DNA from: CAZIPE01 sp964541305
GTDB lineage: Bacteria > Patescibacteriota > Saccharimonadia > Saccharimonadales > UBA7683
Reading direction: 5' to 3'
DNA length: 64,000 nucleotides
Assembly: GCA_964541305.1 (NCBI GenBank)
Contig: CAZIPE010000001.1
Location: 88,163 to 152,162, forward strand
The notes under the pieces are model-generated. The model did no database searches. It saw only the letters and a list, made by a program, of their open reading frames with translations, and was not told where the DNA came from. This document shows positions 56,282 through 64,000 of the stretch, in pieces. A program made the translations under genes and the position numbers. The stretch's first letter is position 1. Every line of letters begins with the position of its first letter.

Positions 56282-57427
56282 ATGCTTATTGTCGACAAAG
56301 CCAAAGTGTGTATCGAAACGACTTCTAGCCGAATACTGCGTTCTGTTCTCCCATACGAAGCAATCGAATCGTACAATAATCCCCGACTTGAAACACTAGA
56401 CTATTTGTCGGAAGAACATAGAGGCGAAATTTACGATAATTCGCACGTTGTCGATTGTACGCAAATTGAGAATAGCGAACACATTCCTGGAGTTGGGACT
56501 ATTGATAGGTATGGTTTTACCACAAAAAGTGGATACAGCTACGGTGCAGTGGTCGCATTACCAGAAAATCCCTTAACCACCATTCCCAGCATCGGTACTA
56601 GTGCATGGCACACAAGTCTAAGGGGTCATAACGAGCACACAATACGCAATCTCATGCGCGCAGGGACGCCAGTTGTGTACGTCGGAGCGGAAGGCAGTTG
56701 GCATACGGATTCTAATCCTCAGAGACCGATTACGCTTGCAGATTCTGCGGGTGCAGTACTACAGTTTGCAAGTATTGCGACAGGTGAATACTCTCTGGAT
56801 TCAGTTCGTCGTAATGTCATTGGTGAATCTCGCGGAGCTATGGTAGGGATGGGTATTGTTGCACTCGCAGAGGAATTTGACCAGGAAATCATTCTAGCAG
56901 ACCTTACCGCACCCTGTTTACCACGAAAAATGACTGTGGATGATCTCATGGAAATGTCGGGACAATTAAGAATTGAACCGGGAGAGATAATCAAACTTGG
57001 TGGTCGTCTCGCACTTAAGCGCCTAGTTCACTATCCTGCAACAATTGATCCGAACCTCAACGCCCAAAAACATCAACTTGCCATCGGCTTTGCGTTATTC
57101 AGCGGTGAAGCAGGTGATCTCGCTCGGCACATTCCGAAGGAATCACTTATGCACGTAACTACGTTCAACAAAGACTTTGCTTCTATGGAAGCAGAGTGGC
57201 GTCAGATATTTAATAACCACCCAAATGTACGGGTGACCCCATTACTTGGTAGTCATCTTACACTCGCAGATCCTGAGACGTTGCAGTTTATTTTGGCGCG
57301 AAATGAGTGCATTAGAGATGCGACTGACAGTAAAACAACACCTACTCAGGCAAATGTTTTTGACCGAGCACACTCATTTGTAGAAAACCCTACTCTTGTG
57401 ATGCAGGAGGTGGCACTAGCCGCTTAA
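56282..57427 (+). CDS. Alpha/beta-hydrolase fold protein of unknown substrate
   Basis: The 381-residue protein has the order of an alpha/beta hydrolase: a PSIGTSAWHTSLRGHNEH strand-loop, TPVVYVGAEGSW, a nucleophile elbow GESRGAMVG (Ser183), QEIILADLTAP as a likely acid-bearing strand, and GSHLTLADPET near residue 340 with the candidate histidine. No signal peptide. It has a good promoter and an ACGGAG ribosome binding site and diverges from gatCAB. Esterase, lipase or thioesterase activity is possible; the substrate cannot be inferred. Its stop overlaps the convergent gene's stop by three bases. Confidence 0.65.
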   Translation: MLIVDKAKVCIETTSSRILRSVLPYEAIESYNNPRLETLDYLSEEHRGEIYDNSHVVDCTQIENSEHIPGVGTIDRYGFTTKSGYSYGAVVALPENPLTTIPSIGTSAWHTSLRGHNEHTIRNLMRAGTPVVYVGAEGSWHTDSNPQRPITLADSAGAVLQFASIATGEYSLDSVRRNVIGESRGAMVGMGIVALAEEFDQEIILADLTAPCLPRKMTVDDLMEMSGQLRIEPGEIIKLGGRLALKRLVHYPATIDPNLNAQKHQLAIGFALFSGEAGDLARHIPKESLMHVTTFNKDFASMEAEWRQIFNNHPNVRVTPLLGSHLTLADPETLQFILARNECIRDATDSKTTPTQANVFDRAHSFVENPTLVMQEVALAA

Positions 57428-58131
57428 CTTTGTGGGCTAAGGATCCACTGAATAACTTCTTGACGGAGCTTCATATATTCAGCCTCCTCGAACTGCATGT
57501 TTGCTATGCAGAATCTCTTACCCTTGATGTTCGTGCAAAACATACTATCTTGCATATCGGCCGCATCATGGATGAAAAAACAATTTGTAATCCTTGATGA
57601 CCACGAAACGCCGAAACTATTTGTGCATTCTCCGCTGTCTTCTATGCGAATACAAAAGGTATTTGCGCCGCTTCTTTGTCCCGCGACAATAAATTCAGAA
57701 TCTTCTATACCATCTGAAAATAAAATATTCTTAGAACGTCGTATATCTTGAGAACGAAATACATTTTCAGATTTTATGATGCTATCTGACTCAGCAACGT
57801 TAAGCGAATCTATTTCACGTTCAGTTGTAGTTAAATTAATTTTGTTCCACTTTTCAAGTAACTCTTGTAAATTATTAATGGGCTCCTTTGCATACAAGCC
57901 TTCTGTAGCAGTGGCCTCGTTATTGCGAGCATTATCCATCTTAATAAATCTAGTAGGGTTCGTTGATGAAGCCCAAGTTGGGGAGTTATCCGTTGAGTCA
58001 TACACTTGCTGGGGTAAACGAATATCGAAAGTAAATTTTTGCATAAACTGCTCGAGGCTAAGTGGGTTTTGGTAACCAAATACTTGCCCTATGATCTTAT
58101 CCAGTATAGTTTTGGCTTCGACTGCGTTCAT
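57424..58131 (-). CDS. Ser-hexapeptide-repeat (beta-helix) protein
   Basis: The 235-residue protein has six exact six-residue repeats, S-x-x-[I/V]-x-x, at residues 115-150: SDSIIK, SENVFR, SQDIRR, SKNILF, SDGIED and SEFIVA. This predicts a beta-helix. After it come six cysteines and a C-terminal cap, CTNIKGKRFCIANMQFEEAEY, resembling a C-terminal module I recall in other CPR proteins. AAAGGA lies upstream and the start is 9 bases past the ATPase gene, so the two are an operon. Function unknown. Confidence 0.75.
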   Translation of the reverse strand: MNAVEAKTILDKIIGQVFGYQNPLSLEQFMQKFTFDIRLPQQVYDSTDNSPTWASSTNPTRFIKMDNARNNEATATEGLYAKEPINNLQELLEKWNKINLTTTEREIDSLNVAESDSIIKSENVFRSQDIRRSKNILFSDGIEDSEFIVAGQRSGANTFCIRIEDSGECTNSFGVSWSSRITNCFFIHDAADMQDSMFCTNIKGKRFCIANMQFEEAEYMKLRQEVIQWILSPQS

Positions 58132-58140
58132 GTAGTTCCT

Positions 58141-60135
58141 TTATTTCCTTAGTTTTTTACGTGATGATGAATGACTGGCTAGAATATCTTGTAAATTAAT
58201 GAATTCACGGCCGCCAGTTTTTGGAGGAGATGTTGAAATTGCAGAATTTTGCTGAGTTTGTTCTAGCGACTGAAGATGCGCTGATTTTTGTGCCTGCTCC
58301 ACAAACTTAGACGGCATTTCTTTGGGCTTATCATATTCTTTAAGCTTAACGTTATGACTCACTTTTGGTGCGGCAGTCACATCGAGTGTACGTGCTTTAA
58401 CACACGGTAGTAGTTTTCCCTCTGAGCTCAAGCGGAGAAATACCTCACGTGGGTGAAGACTTGTGAGCATCTGAACGCGAACGTCACTTTGTTTCAATCC
58501 TTTGGCTTTCTCAGCTTCCAGAATCTCTTTCGGAAGTTCAATCGTTAAGTTTCCTTCCAAGGCTCGCGCATCTTCTTCTGAAACTTTGAATACATAGTAG
58601 TTCATGACGTTTGTAAATATGGCATCCCGAAGATCTTTTTCAATCTGACCAAAGTACTGCTGAGTAAGTACAACCGAAAGATTAAATTTACGTGCTTCAG
58701 CTAAAATTGATGCTAAAGCAGGGTTCTGTACGACCGAGACCTCATCTACAACTAAAATGACTTTCTGGTTAAATGCTCGAGCTTGCGCAAGTAAAAAGAT
58801 TTGCTGGATGAGCAACCCGGCCACAGTTTTAACTACTTTTTCTCCCATGCTCACTTTGTTAAGTGAGAAAACTGTCAGGAAGTTATTGTTGATAATCTGA
58901 CCAAGCGATACGGCATTTTCACTGCTCCCAGCGAGTGATGGTTGCATTTGCATTTCATCTACTAAGCTAACGATAGGCGAAATACCCTCGGTATAGTACT
59001 TAGTTCTAATCTCATTATAATCAGTGCCAAAAAAGTGCACTATGTTTTCAGGAACATAGCCTTTAACATGCGCAAGCAACTGATTCCTATATTCCACATC
59101 AGTGATAAACCGTTTCAAGTTATCTAAGCTCATCGCCTGTGCGGTCATAAGCACAAACAACGAAAACCGAAGAACACGTTCAAGCTTGGGGTTATGTTGA
59201 TCAGAAAGTAAAGATTTAAAGAGGGTCCCCGTAAGCTCAGTTGCGGCCTGTACATCGGTTCCAGCTCCTGCAAATAGTTCTGTTTCTTGCTCCTGGCCTT
59301 TGAAATTAATGACTGTACTGTCTTGTATGCCTTCGAGGTCCTTTTCAAGCGACGCATGTGGATCAATGACAATCACTCGGTAATTCTGCTTAAGACCTGC
59401 TGAATTAGCTAGCTTATCAACAATAAGAGTAATCAACTTTGATTTGCCGCTACCGCTCATTCCGATAATGAAAGAGTGCTTATCAAAGTCGTATGATTGA
59501 AGTGTCAAAAAGTAGTTTCTTGGTAAGTAAGGGAATGTATCAACCTCAAAAACTGCGCCAAGGTTCTCACTCTGCATAACGTGGAGCGATTTCTGAATAT
59601 CGAGATATTTAGATATTTTCATGCGCAGATAGCGGGTGTTGGTCGAGAAATCTATGGCCAATAAGCCGGATGGAAATGCTCCCATTATTCGATTATTAAC
59701 ACTCCAATTACCAGCCGTGTCTTTGAAGTATAATTTACCTTTGGTTATTGATTTTTCAGCATTAATTCGACGAACATTAAAAATAACGAAACCAAGGTCT
59801 TTTGCTTTTTTTACGTTATATTTCTCTTTCAGGTCAAGAAGTGAGTTGCCTCCGCTGAGAATCACAAAGTGTTCTTTGGCTATGCCTGTCGGTGACGGTA
59901 ATCCGATTTTGCTCTTTTCGATTGGCCTTAAAACGCCCACTTCAATGTTATTTGAAAGAGCCCCAATATCTTTCTTACTGAGAATAAAGTAGCGAACAGT
60001 ATTTTCCTCAATTTTGACGATAATCTGAAATTCACTCAAAACTCCCACGTACTGAGAAAAGATGTTGTAAAGACGCTGCCAATCTTCTTTGGTAACTGCT
60101 TCTTTTAATAGATAGAATTCAAAGCAATGTTTCAT
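58141..60135 (-). CDS. HerA/VirB4/VirD4-like ATPase
   Basis: The 664-residue protein has an N-terminal domain of about 230 residues, Walker [27 protein letters not shown] as a second conserved element, and Walker [20 protein letters not shown], followed by the [20 protein letters not shown] helix-strand typical of HerA/TraG motors. The C-terminal 90 residues are a low-complexity Q/S/K-rich tail. No membrane helices are visible, so it is closer to HerA or VirB4 than VirD4. Candidates are DNA transfer, DNA uptake or secretion; a nuclease partner (NurA) is absent. A hexapeptide-repeat protein follows in the operon. Confidence 0.75.
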   Translation of the reverse strand: MKHCFEFYLLKEAVTKEDWQRLYNIFSQYVGVLSEFQIIVKIEENTVRYFILSKKDIGALSNNIEVGVLRPIEKSKIGLPSPTGIAKEHFVILSGGNSLLDLKEKYNVKKAKDLGFVIFNVRRINAEKSITKGKLYFKDTAGNWSVNNRIMGAFPSGLLAIDFSTNTRYLRMKISKYLDIQKSLHVMQSENLGAVFEVDTFPYLPRNYFLTLQSYDFDKHSFIIGMSGSGKSKLITLIVDKLANSAGLKQNYRVIVIDPHASLEKDLEGIQDSTVINFKGQEQETELFAGAGTDVQAATELTGTLFKSLLSDQHNPKLERVLRFSLFVLMTAQAMSLDNLKRFITDVEYRNQLLAHVKGYVPENIVHFFGTDYNEIRTKYYTEGISPIVSLVDEMQMQPSLAGSSENAVSLGQIINNNFLTVFSLNKVSMGEKVVKTVAGLLIQQIFLLAQARAFNQKVILVVDEVSVVQNPALASILAEARKFNLSVVLTQQYFGQIEKDLRDAIFTNVMNYYVFKVSEEDARALEGNLTIELPKEILEAEKAKGLKQSDVRVQMLTSLHPREVFLRLSSEGKLLPCVKARTLDVTAAPKVSHNVKLKEYDKPKEMPSKFVEQAQKSAHLQSLEQTQQNSAISTSPPKTGGREFINLQDILASHSSSRKKLRK

Positions 60136-60157
60136 AATCTGTTTTAATCTGTTCTAG

Positions 60158-60163
60158 ATTATA
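60158..60163 (-). promoter_or_regulatory. -10 of the ATPase operon
   Basis: TATAAT on the minus strand, 22 bases before the ATG at 60135. The short leader contains two direct copies of AACAGATTA. No clear -35. Confidence 0.45.
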
Positions 60164-60199
60164 CCCCGACCCACCTAAAAACGCTACCGCAATGCCCGT

Positions 60200-62173
60200 T
60201 TACATTTTGGATTGAATCTCAGCTATGAGGTCACGGAGTTCTGCCGCTTCTTCGAAGCGTAAATTGGCGGAGGCGAGGTCCATTTGAGCGCTGAGATCCT
60301 TAACAAGATGTTTATATTCATCTTTTGGTATTTTCTTTAAGTTAATGCGAGGCTTTGTTTCTTTTTCAGGAGCCCCAATTATGGCACGTAGCCCCTCGTC
60401 TATAACCTTATCTACCCCTATTGGCGTGATGCCATGCTTCTTGTTGTGGGCTTCTTGAATTTTACGACGCCGCGTTGTTTCATCAAGTGTAAACTGCATA
60501 GATTTGGTGATGGTGTCGCCATACATAATTACGCGACCTTCTTCATGCCGTGCAGCACGTCCAACGGTTTGTATGAGTGCTTGAGCGCTCCTGAGGAAGC
60601 CTTCTTTATCGGCATCAATAATCGCTACCAAACTTACCTCGGGCAAATCTAGACCCTCCCTGAGCAAGTTGATACCTACAAGTACATCGAATACACCGAG
60701 TCGCAGATCACGCAGGATATCACTTCTATCGAGCGTATCGACTTCACTGTGTAGATACGCTGTTTTAATATCAAGCTCTTTGAGATAGTCGGTGAGGTCC
60801 TCTGCCATACGTTTTGTCAGAGTCGTCACAAGAACGCGCTGCCCTTTGAGAGTAGTGTCACGGATTTCTTTTATCAAATCATCAATCTGATTCTTAGTGG
60901 GGCGTATTTCAATCGGCGGGTCAAGCAAGCCAGTCGGTCGAATGACTTGCTCAACCGGCTTGCCAGATCGAGAAAGTTCATAATCAGCCGGTGTGGCCGA
61001 GACATAAATAACTTGATTGATATGTCGTTCAAATTCGGTAAATGTGAGCGGTCTATTGTCTAATGCAGACGGAAGGCGAAAGCCATGGTCGACCAGCACT
61101 TCTTTTCGGGCGCGGTCACCGTTATACATACCTCTTACTTGTGGCAGACTCATATGACTTTCGTCTATCATCATAAGGTAATCATCAGGAAAATAATCAA
61201 GCAAAGTAGCTGGTTGCTCACCTGGCTCGCGATCCGTTAGATAGCGTGAGTAGTTTTCAATGCCTTTGACAAAGCCTGTTTCTTCGAGCATTTCCAAATC
61301 AAACTTCGTCCGCTGAGCGAGGCGCTGAGCTTCAAGTAGTTTTCCTTTGCTCTGAAATTCGGTCATTCGTTCGTCAAACTCTTTTTGAATTTTAGCAATT
61401 GCCACTTTTAACTTATCTTTGGGAGTGACATAGTGAGAACCAGGGAATATGCGCACTGTTTCTGGTTGATGAATAATTTCACCTGTCAACGGATTTATTT
61501 CAGTCAGGCGGTCTACTTGATCGCCAAAGAATTCCACCCGAACCGCCGTTTCACCACCTGCCGGAAACACATCAACTACATCACCTCGAACCCGAAAGGT
61601 TGATCGGTGAAAATCCATATCGTTTCGATGATACTGAATATCGGTAAGATGGCGGATGAACTTGTCTTGCTTCCGTTTTTCGCCCATATTAACGGTAATT
61701 GACATATCACCATAGTCATCGCGTGAACCAATACCGTAAATACAACTTACTGAGGCGACAATTATGCAGTCTTTTCGACTCAGTAGCGCCGACGTTGCCG
61801 CATGACGTAGGCGATCAATTTCCTCATTAATTTTAGAGTCTTTTTCTATGTATGTGTCGCTGGACGGCATATACGCCTCGGGTTGGTAGTAATCGAAATA
61901 ACTAACGAAGTAGTGCACTTCATTTTCTGGAAAGAAGGTACGAAACTCACTATATAGCTGGGCAGCAAGTGTTTTATTGTGAGAAAGAACCAACGTCGGT
62001 TTTTGTACGTTCTGAATAACGTTCGCCATAGTAAAGGTTTTACCCGAGCCAGTTACACCAAGAAGTGTCTGTTCTTTTTTGCCCGACTGAAGATTATTTG
62101 TGAGCACCTCAATAGCCGCAGGCTGATCGCCCGTTGGCTTATATTTGGTAACTAAGTTAAATTTTTGGTCCAC
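60200..62173 (-). CDS. uvrB: Excinuclease ABC subunit B
   Basis: The 657-residue damage-verification helicase has [14 protein letters not shown], Walker [11 protein letters not shown], the beta-hairpin region [23 protein letters not shown] as motif II, and a C-terminal UVR domain that recruits UvrC. I start at GTG 62173: TAAACT (with TGA before it) ends 6 bases upstream. A TTG one codon earlier is the alternative. uvrA and uvrC are not in the window. Confidence 0.96.
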   Translation of the reverse strand: MDQKFNLVTKYKPTGDQPAAIEVLTNNLQSGKKEQTLLGVTGSGKTFTMANVIQNVQKPTLVLSHNKTLAAQLYSEFRTFFPENEVHYFVSYFDYYQPEAYMPSSDTYIEKDSKINEEIDRLRHAATSALLSRKDCIIVASVSCIYGIGSRDDYGDMSITVNMGEKRKQDKFIRHLTDIQYHRNDMDFHRSTFRVRGDVVDVFPAGGETAVRVEFFGDQVDRLTEINPLTGEIIHQPETVRIFPGSHYVTPKDKLKVAIAKIQKEFDERMTEFQSKGKLLEAQRLAQRTKFDLEMLEETGFVKGIENYSRYLTDREPGEQPATLLDYFPDDYLMMIDESHMSLPQVRGMYNGDRARKEVLVDHGFRLPSALDNRPLTFTEFERHINQVIYVSATPADYELSRSGKPVEQVIRPTGLLDPPIEIRPTKNQIDDLIKEIRDTTLKGQRVLVTTLTKRMAEDLTDYLKELDIKTAYLHSEVDTLDRSDILRDLRLGVFDVLVGINLLREGLDLPEVSLVAIIDADKEGFLRSAQALIQTVGRAARHEEGRVIMYGDTITKSMQFTLDETTRRRKIQEAHNKKHGITPIGVDKVIDEGLRAIIGAPEKETKPRINLKKIPKDEYKHLVKDLSAQMDLASANLRFEEAAELRDLIAEIQSKM

Positions 62174-62179
62174 CAATCT

Positions 62180-62188
62180 AGTTTATCA
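62180..62188 (-). promoter_or_regulatory. Extended -10 of uvrB (leaderless)
   Basis: TGATAAACT on the minus strand; the hexamer (62180-62185) ends 6 bases before the GTG at 62173. Confidence 0.45.
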
Positions 62189-62197
62189 GATACGGCC

Positions 62198-62218
62198 AAC
62201 ACCGCTAGAGCAGGTGTT
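62198..62218. repeat. Hairpin after the membrane-protein gene
   Basis: AACACC (62198-62203) and GGTGTT (62213-62218) with an inner GC/GC pair form a stem just past the stop of the gene at 62224. No T run, so termination is uncertain. Confidence 0.4.
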
Positions 62219-62223
62219 GTTCG

Positions 62224-62880
62224 CTAATTCGTATTTTCAACAAGAGACTCAGTAGCACCAGGGTCACCACCCTTGTTATAACACTTATTTTGAATTTCTT
62301 GAGGTATTTTATACTTGTTTATAGTCTCGCAATCAAGTATACCCTGCGTACCTATAACTTGCTTCCATGAACCATCACTTTGGCGTTGCATAATACTAAC
62401 AAACCCACCACCGGTAGCCTCGGTGCCAGTCTTTTTACAGCCTATACTTACTGAAACAAAACCTCTAGCATAGACAGGCGTATCGGCGTCCGCCGAGTCA
62501 ATGAAGAATGCTCTTGTAACCTTTGTGTAGTTCTTACCATCTTTACTGGCGATATATTCGTAGCCAGATTCATCTTCGTTGCACTTCTTAGTTAGTGCAT
62601 TATCTATTGCAACTATATCTGCTTCAGTTAACTCATCCTTCGTTTCTTCAGTACTAGTTTTCTGCTTAGCTTCAACTTCTTCAATTTTCTTCTGAAGATC
62701 TGCAATCTTCGCATCAGCTTCTTTTTCGGCTTGCATTGAACCGTAATACCATGCTCCAAAAGCCGTGCTGATCAACAGGACTGCGACTAACAAGACTGCG
62801 ACTATGCGCTTAGCAACACTTGATTTTTCTTCTTTCGACGACTTTTCTCCTGCGGCTTCATTTAGATTTGAATTTTCCAT
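62224..62880 (-). CDS. Single-pass membrane protein with extracytoplasmic domain
   Basis: The 218-residue protein has a lysine/glutamate-rich cytoplasmic start, one helix (RIVAVLLVAVLLISTAFGAW), a short coiled coil (KIADLQKKIEEVEAK) and an extracytoplasmic domain with four cysteines. AAGGAGA lies 5 bases before the ATG. It forms a unit with the gene at 62897-63553, which has the same length and the same architecture, and with the SLOG-like gene upstream. Function unknown. Confidence 0.75.
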   Translation of the reverse strand: MENSNLNEAAGEKSSKEEKSSVAKRIVAVLLVAVLLISTAFGAWYYGSMQAEKEADAKIADLQKKIEEVEAKQKTSTEETKDELTEADIVAIDNALTKKCNEDESGYEYIASKDGKNYTKVTRAFFIDSADADTPVYARGFVSVSIGCKKTGTEATGGGFVSIMQRQSDGSWKQVIGTQGILDCETINKYKIPQEIQNKCYNKGGDPGATESLVENTN

Positions 62881-62896
62881 CAGTTCTCCTTATTGT

Positions 62897-63553
62897 TTAG
62901 CTAGCTACTGGACAGGTAATACCGTCTATTTTCAGTAGGGTGCCGTCTTTGATAACTTTAACATTAATCGCCTTTTTGCCGTTGGCTGTATACACAGCAT
63001 TAACGGCAGCAACTGACGATTCATTTGTTGTTTCTCCACCCACTACCGTGAAACTTTCTGGGGTATTTTGAGCACAGAAGACTGGGTCAAAAGATTGTTT
63101 CTTTGCATACGCTGTGACAAAATCTTTTGTTCCATACTTGGCAACGAGTGCTTTGGCATCATTTTGAGTGTTACTATCTGTTTTCTTGTACAGCGCGGTA
63201 TACTGGTTGTAAAATTCAGTGACTAGTTTTGATGCATTTATTGCGGTAAGTGATTGACTGGCGGCACTTGAATCATTGTCAATGGTTGCACTTGCTTCTT
63301 TCTCAAGAGTCGCCACCTGTGCTTCTAGCTCGGTAATTTTCTGAGCGGTTTCTTTGCTTTTTGCCTCGTACTCAGCAACCTGACTTTGCCAAACTACAAC
63401 AAGCGCGATGATGCCGATAACTAGCGAGACTATGGCTACAATAAGTGCAATCATTATGCTCTTTTTTGAGCTAGAGTCAGCACCAGTGGATGGAGGTACT
63501 ACTGAGCTTTTATACTGATTTGTTGGTTGACTGCCGACTGATTGCTGATCCAT
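62897..63553 (-). CDS. Single-pass membrane protein, paralogous architecture
   Basis: The 218-residue protein has a Q/S/P-rich cytoplasmic start, one helix (IMIALIVAIVSLVIGIIALVVVW), a coiled coil (SKETAQKITELEAQVATLEK) and an extracytoplasmic domain with two cysteines, ending LLKIDGITCPVAS. The late part (SFTVVGGETTNESSVAAVNAVYT) looks like an NTF2-like or DUF4878-type fold, which is a guess. AAGGAG precedes the ATG. It shares layout with its downstream neighbour. Confidence 0.75.
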   Translation of the reverse strand: MDQQSVGSQPTNQYKSSVVPPSTGADSSSKKSIMIALIVAIVSLVIGIIALVVVWQSQVAEYEAKSKETAQKITELEAQVATLEKEASATIDNDSSAASQSLTAINASKLVTEFYNQYTALYKKTDSNTQNDAKALVAKYGTKDFVTAYAKKQSFDPVFCAQNTPESFTVVGGETTNESSVAAVNAVYTANGKKAINVKVIKDGTLLKIDGITCPVAS

Positions 63554-63562
63554 ACATGCTCC

Positions 63563-64000
63563 TTATGCTTTTATATCGCCATTATGCCTTTTTGTTAGTA
63601 GTTTTACAATCCTCTCGACAATCACATCTGGTTTTGAATCGAAGAAGACGTCGTGCTTGCCATCACACAAACCATCGTGACACAAACCTGCAGCTTTCAT
63701 TAAATGCTCAAACTCGTCACCAACACCCCCTGCATCAGTAAGAACACCGACAGGTGTATGACTTTCAATAGCAGTTGCAAACTCGTGTACAGTACCCATC
63801 CTACCGCCAATACTAAATACCGCATCGGCACTTTGAACCAAAAGTGCATCACGACCAACGTAGTGGAGACCGGTGTAAAGTATGAAGTCGTAGGCATCTT
63901 TTGGTAAACGATATTTTTTGACATGTTCTTTGTAGCTTGCGGCCGGGCTCACACCAATACTCATACCGCCAGCAGATTTCGCACCTTGAGCCGCCCAGTC
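63563..64000 (-). CDS. SLOG/LOG (lysine decarboxylase-like) family protein, 5' end missing
   Basis: The frame is open to the right edge, so the start lies beyond the window; 145 codons are visible. The part read so far gives SAGGMSIGVSP and ADAVFSIGGRMGTVHEFATAI, the nucleotide-phosphate-binding loop of the SLOG superfamily (GGxGT-E). The canonical LOG motif PGGxGTxxE is altered to IGGRMGTVHE. Members include cytokinin-activating LOG enzymes and TIGR00725-type proteins of unknown role. It ends 9 bases before the membrane-protein gene, so they form an operon. Confidence 0.8.
   Translation of the reverse strand, partial: DWAAQGAKSAGGMSIGVSPAASYKEHVKKYRLPKDAYDFILYTGLHYVGRDALLVQSADAVFSIGGRMGTVHEFATAIESHTPVGVLTDAGGVGDEFEHLMKAAGLCHDGLCDGKHDVFFDSKPDVIVERIVKLLTKRHNGDIKA

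Overview
The window is a compact, gene-dense bacterial chromosome segment that looks like Patescibacteria (CPR), most likely Saccharibacteria (TM7). The reasons are the Actinobacteria-like coiled-coil insert in RNA polymerase beta-prime, very short intergenic gaps, malic enzyme, a type IV pilus ATPase, almost no biosynthetic genes, S12 changes at both streptomycin positions, and many small unrecognised proteins set between universally conserved genes. TAA, TAG and TGA all end genes here, so lineages that read UGA as glycine are unlikely. The phylum call is an inference from gene content; no 16S rRNA is present.

Layout. 1-13.2 kb (minus strand): rpoB-rpoC, rpsL-rpsG-(orphan)-fusA-(orphan), tuf, a coiled-coil gene and the 5' end of rpsJ. 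13.3-17.4 kb: two orphan genes, a decayed clpP 3' fragment, clpP with a CIRCE operator, a small orphan, and tig. 17.4-20.3 kb: an operon of GNAT-like protein, aspartoacylase-like deacylase and hisS behind a structured leader with an intrinsic terminator. 20.4-24.8 kb: a coiled-coil gene, pyrE interrupted by an in-frame TAG, pyrF, tRNA-Leu, rsmD, a phospholipase C/P1-nuclease-like protein and a surface protein. 24.8-34.2 kb: recG, a pterin dehydratase, tyrS, a class A penicillin-binding protein, a PIN-TRAM protein, radA and a membrane HExxH protein. 34.2-47 kb: clpC with CIRCE, an orphan, nusA with a probable attenuator, an orphan, M1 aminopeptidase, yraN, rnhB, rplS, malic enzyme, pilB and a SpoU methyltransferase. 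47-64 kb: dnaE, recF, four small membrane or coil proteins, gatCAB, an alpha/beta hydrolase, a hexapeptide-repeat protein with a HerA/VirB4-like ATPase, uvrB, two membrane proteins and a truncated SLOG/LOG-family gene.

Regulation. Two start modes coexist. Genes inside operons, and genes with long leaders, have AAGGAG-type ribosome binding sites. About twenty first-in-operon genes instead have a -10 box (TATAAT, TATACT or TAGAAT, often with an upstream TG) ending 6-8 bases before the start codon, which implies leaderless mRNAs. Both Clp protease genes carry CIRCE operators inside good promoters, so HrcA-type heat-shock control is expected. nusA and the hisS operon have intrinsic terminators between promoter and first gene.

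Most unusual points: (1) S12 has R and P at the two streptomycin-resistance lysines; (2) beta-prime has lost essentially all zinc-binding cysteines; (3) TyrRS has TIGN in place of HIGH; (4) a candidate new attenuator RNA precedes the GNAT-deacylase-hisS operon; (5) a clpP 3' relic lies beside inserted orphan genes; (6) pyrE has an amber codon; (7) leaderless promoters are pervasive.
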